From Bacteroidota bacterium (GTDB lineage Bacteria > Bacteroidota > Bacteroidia > B-17B0 > Aurantibacillaceae): a DNA stretch of 64,000 nucleotides. The notes under the pieces are model-generated. The model did not search any database, was not told where the DNA came from, and saw only the letters and a program-made list of their open reading frames with translations. Within the stretch, counting starts at the first letter, position 1, and each line of letters opens with the position of its first letter. The DNA lies in assembly GCA_030684395.1 (NCBI GenBank), contig JAUXTT010000019.1:62001-126000 (forward strand), given 5' to 3'. This document shows positions 61,252-64,000 of the stretch, in pieces. A program made the translations under genes and the position numbers.

Positions 61252-62508
61252 ATGGCAAATAAAACTTCCTGGATCAAAGTCAATACTGACAGTGATTTTA
61301 GTATATACAATATTCCTTTTGGCATTTACACAGATGCGAACGTAAAACATCATGCATGTAGTGCAATTGGAGATCAGATCATTGATCTTTATGAATTATG
61401 TCACCACGGTTATTTAGGTAATTTCAGTTTCGATAACCTTGTTTTTAAAGAATCAACACTGAATGATTTTATTGCTTTAGGAAAAGAGATTACTAACGCC
61501 GTAAGAAACAGAATTATTGAATTATTTACAGAAGGAAATACTGAATTACAATCGAATGAAGCACATCGCAAAGACATTCTGAAAGCTCAGACCTCGGTTA
61601 AAATGTTGATGCCTATTCGTGTTGGGGATTATACCGATTTTTATTCGAGTATTGATCACGCAACTAATATTGGTAAAATGATCAGAGACCCGGAAAATGC
61701 TTTGATGCCAAACTGGAAACATATTCCGGTTGGTTACCATGGAAGAGCTTCTTCTGTTTGTGTTTCAGGGCATTCTTTCCACCGACCGAAAGGGCAACAG
61801 AAACCTGCTGATGCACCCATTCCTGTATTTGGACCATGTAAATTACTGGACTTTGAATTGGAAACTGCCTTTGTAATTGGAAGAAGAACCGAAATGGGAG
61901 AAAGCGTTTCAACTGCAAAAGCGGATGAGTATATTTTTGGGATGTTGTTATTCAACGATTGGAGTGCTCGCGATATTCAGACCTGGGAATATGTTCCATT
62001 AGGGCCATTTTTATCAAAGAATTTCGCATCAACCGTTTCTCCCTGGATAGTTACTTTGGAAGCCTTAGAACCATTCCGCACCAAAGGATACATACAAGAA
62101 CCTAAAGTATTGCCGTATCTTGAATATTCCGGTGATAAGAACTTGGATATTAAATTAGAGATGTACATTCAGCCTGAAAATTCAGAGGCAACAAGAGTTT
62201 GTACTTCCAATTACAAATACATGTACTGGACCATGGAGCAACAGTTAGCTCATCACACAGTAAATGGTTGTAACATTAATGTTGGAGATCTTATGGGAAG
62301 CGGAACTATCAGCGGGCCTGATCCAAGTGAATTCGGGTCGATGATGGAACTTAGCTGGAAAGGTACCAAACCAATTAAACTGAACGACGGTAGTGAACGT
62401 AAATTCATTAACGATAATGATACTGTAACTATTAAAGGTTGGTGTGAAAAGGATGGCATCCGTGTAGGTTTTGGGGAGTGTAAAGCCACTGTGTTACCTT
62501 CAAACTAG
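61252..62508 (+). CDS. fahA: Fumarylacetoacetase
   Basis: This 418-residue enzyme hydrolyses fumarylacetoacetate to fumarate and acetoacetate, the last step of tyrosine and phenylalanine breakdown. It shows IRVGDYTDFYSSIDHATNIG (catalytic His and metal Asp), LLDFELETAFVIG (metal-binding Glu), LFNDWSARDIQTWEYVPLGP and GTISGPDPSEFGSMMELSW. Length fits the family (about 415-430). I chose the ATG at 61252, which gives the usual MANKTSWI-type start; ATGs at 61195 and 61219 would add 11-19 residues of low quality. The other tyrosine pathway genes are not next to it. Confidence 0.93.
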   Translation: MANKTSWIKVNTDSDFSIYNIPFGIYTDANVKHHACSAIGDQIIDLYELCHHGYLGNFSFDNLVFKESTLNDFIALGKEITNAVRNRIIELFTEGNTELQSNEAHRKDILKAQTSVKMLMPIRVGDYTDFYSSIDHATNIGKMIRDPENALMPNWKHIPVGYHGRASSVCVSGHSFHRPKGQQKPADAPIPVFGPCKLLDFELETAFVIGRRTEMGESVSTAKADEYIFGMLLFNDWSARDIQTWEYVPLGPFLSKNFASTVSPWIVTLEALEPFRTKGYIQEPKVLPYLEYSGDKNLDIKLEMYIQPENSEATRVCTSNYKYMYWTMEQQLAHHTVNGCNINVGDLMGSGTISGPDPSEFGSMMELSWKGTKPIKLNDGSERKFINDNDTVTIKGWCEKDGIRVGFGECKATVLPSN

Positions 62509-62519
62509 CTGAATTTTCA

Positions 62520-62581
62520 CCACAGAGACACGGAGAACACAGAGGTTTTTTATTCTTCTCTGCGCCTCTGTTTCTCTGTGG
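62520..62581. repeat. CACAGAG-type dispersed inverted repeat, full copy
   Basis: CCACAGAG (62520-62527) pairs with CTCTGTGG (62574-62581), and ACACGGAGAACACAGAGG is loosely complementary to CTCTGCGCCTCTGTTT, giving an imperfect hairpin. Related copies lie at 20313-20413 and 57990-58022. It may end the fumarylacetoacetase transcript. Confidence 0.75.
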
Positions 62582-62612
62582 AGAGTCTTTCGGGTTAAAA
62601 AATTAAGCGATA

Positions 62613-63518
62613 ATGACTTTTACAGAAGAAATATTTGCTCCACTTTTTTCTAAGAAGGAAGTAAAAGTTTTTGTTTTGCGTTTAGATAAGTTTCATCCTG
62701 AAATTGGAGGCAACAAATACTTCAAACTCAACTACAATCTTCAAAAAGCGAAAGAGCAAAACCATCATACTTTATTAAGTTTTGGCGGTGCTTTTTCTAA
62801 TCACATTGCTGCCTTGGCTGCTGCCGGGAAGAAGTATGGTTTTAAAACCATTGGTGTAATACGCGGAGAAGAATTAAATCCCGATAGTAATCCAACCTTA
62901 AAGCTTGCTTCTGAAAACGGAATGCATTTATATTTTGTTAGCCGCGATCAATACGCATTAAAAGAAAATGAAACATTTATAGGGAAATTAAAAGCGGAAC
63001 TGGGAGATTTTTTTCTGATTCCTGAGGGTGGCTCCAATGCTCACGCACTTAAAGGTTGTATGGAGATCAAAGATCTTATTCCCTTTGATTTCAATTACAT
63101 GCTTACGGCTTGTGGAACAGGCGGAACCATTGCAGGTATTTCTTTATCTTTAAAGAGGGATCAAAAAGTAATTGGCATTCCTGTTTTAAAAGGAGCTGAA
63201 TTTTTAAAAAACAATGTTGTTAAATTAAAACAACTCTATTTTGAAGAGTATGGCTTGAGAGAGGAAAAGAATAACATTGAATTTGAATTCGATTATCATT
63301 TTGGAGGTTACGCTAAAACAACAACCGAGCTTTTAAATTTTAAAACCACTTTTGAAAAGGAAACGGGGGTTCCAACCGATAGAATTTACACAGCAAAAAT
63401 GTTTTATGCATTATATGATCTTGTAAAAAAGGATCGTTTCCAAAAAGGGAGCACTATTGTTGCCATTCACACCGGTGGTTTGCAAGGAGAGGCCTCGACT
63501 GCGCTCGACCTGACATAG
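62613..63518 (+). CDS. ACC deaminase/D-cysteine desulfhydrase family enzyme
   Basis: This 301-residue PLP enzyme has EIGGNKYFKLNY with the PLP-binding Lys at about residue 35, SFGGAFSNHIAALAAAGKK and a PLP phosphate loop TACGTGGTIAGI (about 167-178). It belongs to the ACC deaminase/D-cysteine desulfhydrase family; in bacteria most members without a plant niche act on D-cysteine or similar amino acids. The specificity cannot be told from the sequence. It lies after the repeat and is not obviously coupled to the fumarylacetoacetase. Confidence 0.85.
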   Translation: MTFTEEIFAPLFSKKEVKVFVLRLDKFHPEIGGNKYFKLNYNLQKAKEQNHHTLLSFGGAFSNHIAALAAAGKKYGFKTIGVIRGEELNPDSNPTLKLASENGMHLYFVSRDQYALKENETFIGKLKAELGDFFLIPEGGSNAHALKGCMEIKDLIPFDFNYMLTACGTGGTIAGISLSLKRDQKVIGIPVLKGAEFLKNNVVKLKQLYFEEYGLREEKNNIEFEFDYHFGGYAKTTTELLNFKTTFEKETGVPTDRIYTAKMFYALYDLVKKDRFQKGSTIVAIHTGGLQGEASTALDLT

Positions 63519-63612
63519 TAAAAATTTAATTACTATCCTTATAAGTTTCTAATAGGTAGGCTGGTTGAAATTTAAGAACTAAAGGTTGAATTAATTCCTA
63601 AATTTGTTTCTA

Positions 63613-64000
63613 TGTCAAAAGTTTATAGAATAAAATACGAGCAAAAAATCCCGGTATCTCTTGATACCATTTGGGAATTTATGTCAACTCCCAGGAGCCT
63701 TGCAAAAATTACTCCTCCCGATGTTCGTATGGAAATGACTGGCGAACTGGATTCTGAAAAAATGTACGCGGGGCAAATTATCCAATACAAACTATATCCA
63801 TTATTAGGCATAAAAATGACATGGGTAACCGAGATCACGCAAGTAAAAGAGAAAGAATATTTTGTAGATACTCAGCCTTTCGGACCTTATTCTTTCTGGC
63901 ATCACAAACATTTCTTTAAAGAAATTGCAGGTGGAGTTTTAATGACAGACATTATTGATTACAAACTTCCGATGGGATTTATTGGTAGAATAATAAATGC
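63613..64000 (+). CDS. SRPBCC-family protein, 3' end outside window
   Basis: From the ATG at 63613 the frame is open to the window end (129 residues visible). It has LDTIWEFMSTPRSLAKITP at the start, PLLGIKMTWVTEI and GPYSFWHHKHFFKEIAGG, which match SRPBCC (START-like) proteins of the YfjX-like kind annotated in Bacteroidota as cell division inhibitor or hydrophobic-ligand-binding proteins. The ligand is unknown. The missing C-terminus is probably short, since such proteins are about 150-170 residues. Confidence 0.8.

Noticed and set aside
1-64000. CRISPR arrays, tRNA or rRNA genes
   Set aside because: No regular short repeat-spacer array and no recognisable tRNA or rRNA fold or conserved word was found by reading; a dedicated search was not possible.

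Overview
The window looks like a chromosome segment from a low-GC member of the Bacteroidota, probably a free-living or aquatic one. The evidence is the type IX secretion genes (PorD- and PorE-like), cargo proteins with type A and type B C-terminal sorting domains, a Bacteroidota-type RNA polymerase omega subunit directly after bamD, a likely serine palmitoyltransferase for sphingolipids, DUF4468 and PD40 proteins, and promoter elements of the form TAnnTTTG. I cannot assign an order or genus from the sequence. No tRNA, rRNA, CRISPR array, insertion sequence or replication origin was seen.

Layout. 1-3605: the 3' part of an ABC-three-component (ABC-3C) predicted conflict system, cut by the left edge. 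3713-4960: serine palmitoyltransferase-like enzyme, reverse strand. 5205-9371: bamD, rpoZ, coaC, a small lipoprotein gene, coaB and porD; coenzyme A synthesis is split into two genes around the lipoprotein. 9608-12369: PorE-like OmpA lipoprotein and LolA-like protein. 12432-17037: reverse-strand run of glutathione peroxidase, lipoprotein, subtilase with sorting domain, MFS transporter and CoA-binding protein. 17130-23791: YihY membrane protein, porin, short-chain dehydrogenase, small outer membrane barrel and a fibronectin-like type B sorting protein. 23983-30690: a giant 2235-residue protein with TPR and PD40 domains, alternating helical and Asn/Thr-rich segments, and three SPOR-like domains. 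30738-34853: propeller-PAS-SpoIIE phosphatase sensor and YceI protein. 35581-37105: an AAA ATPase with a nuclease-like C-terminus between two nearly identical 50-bp palindromic repeats. 37111-43318: cupin-GNAT fusion, methyltransferase, acetyltransferases, sorting-domain protein, TPM protein and a complete subclass B1 metallo-beta-lactamase. 43527-45752: a smaller relative of the giant protein. 45767-49074: LpxH-like phosphoesterase, glycosyltransferase and GH1 glycosidase operon. 49493-64000: CHAD protein, fused 2-oxo acid dehydrogenase E1, WD40-like/caspase protein, a frameshifted TonB-like gene, a small OmpA protein, uvrB, fumarylacetoacetase, an ACC deaminase-like enzyme and a partial SRPBCC gene.

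How the genes work together. Much of the window builds or uses the cell envelope: BamD and LolA (assembly and lipoprotein transport), PorD and PorE-like (type IX secretion), three sorting-domain cargo proteins, porin and barrel proteins, sphingolipid and lipid A-type enzymes. Three proteins share a TPR-PD40-carboxypeptidase-regulatory-like front half but end in different peptidoglycan-binding modules (OmpA in one, one or three SPOR-like domains in the others). The strongest candidates for something undescribed are the repeat-flanked ATPase and the giant SPOR protein family. The ABC-3C operon is the clearest conflict system, but its effector N-terminus lies outside the window.
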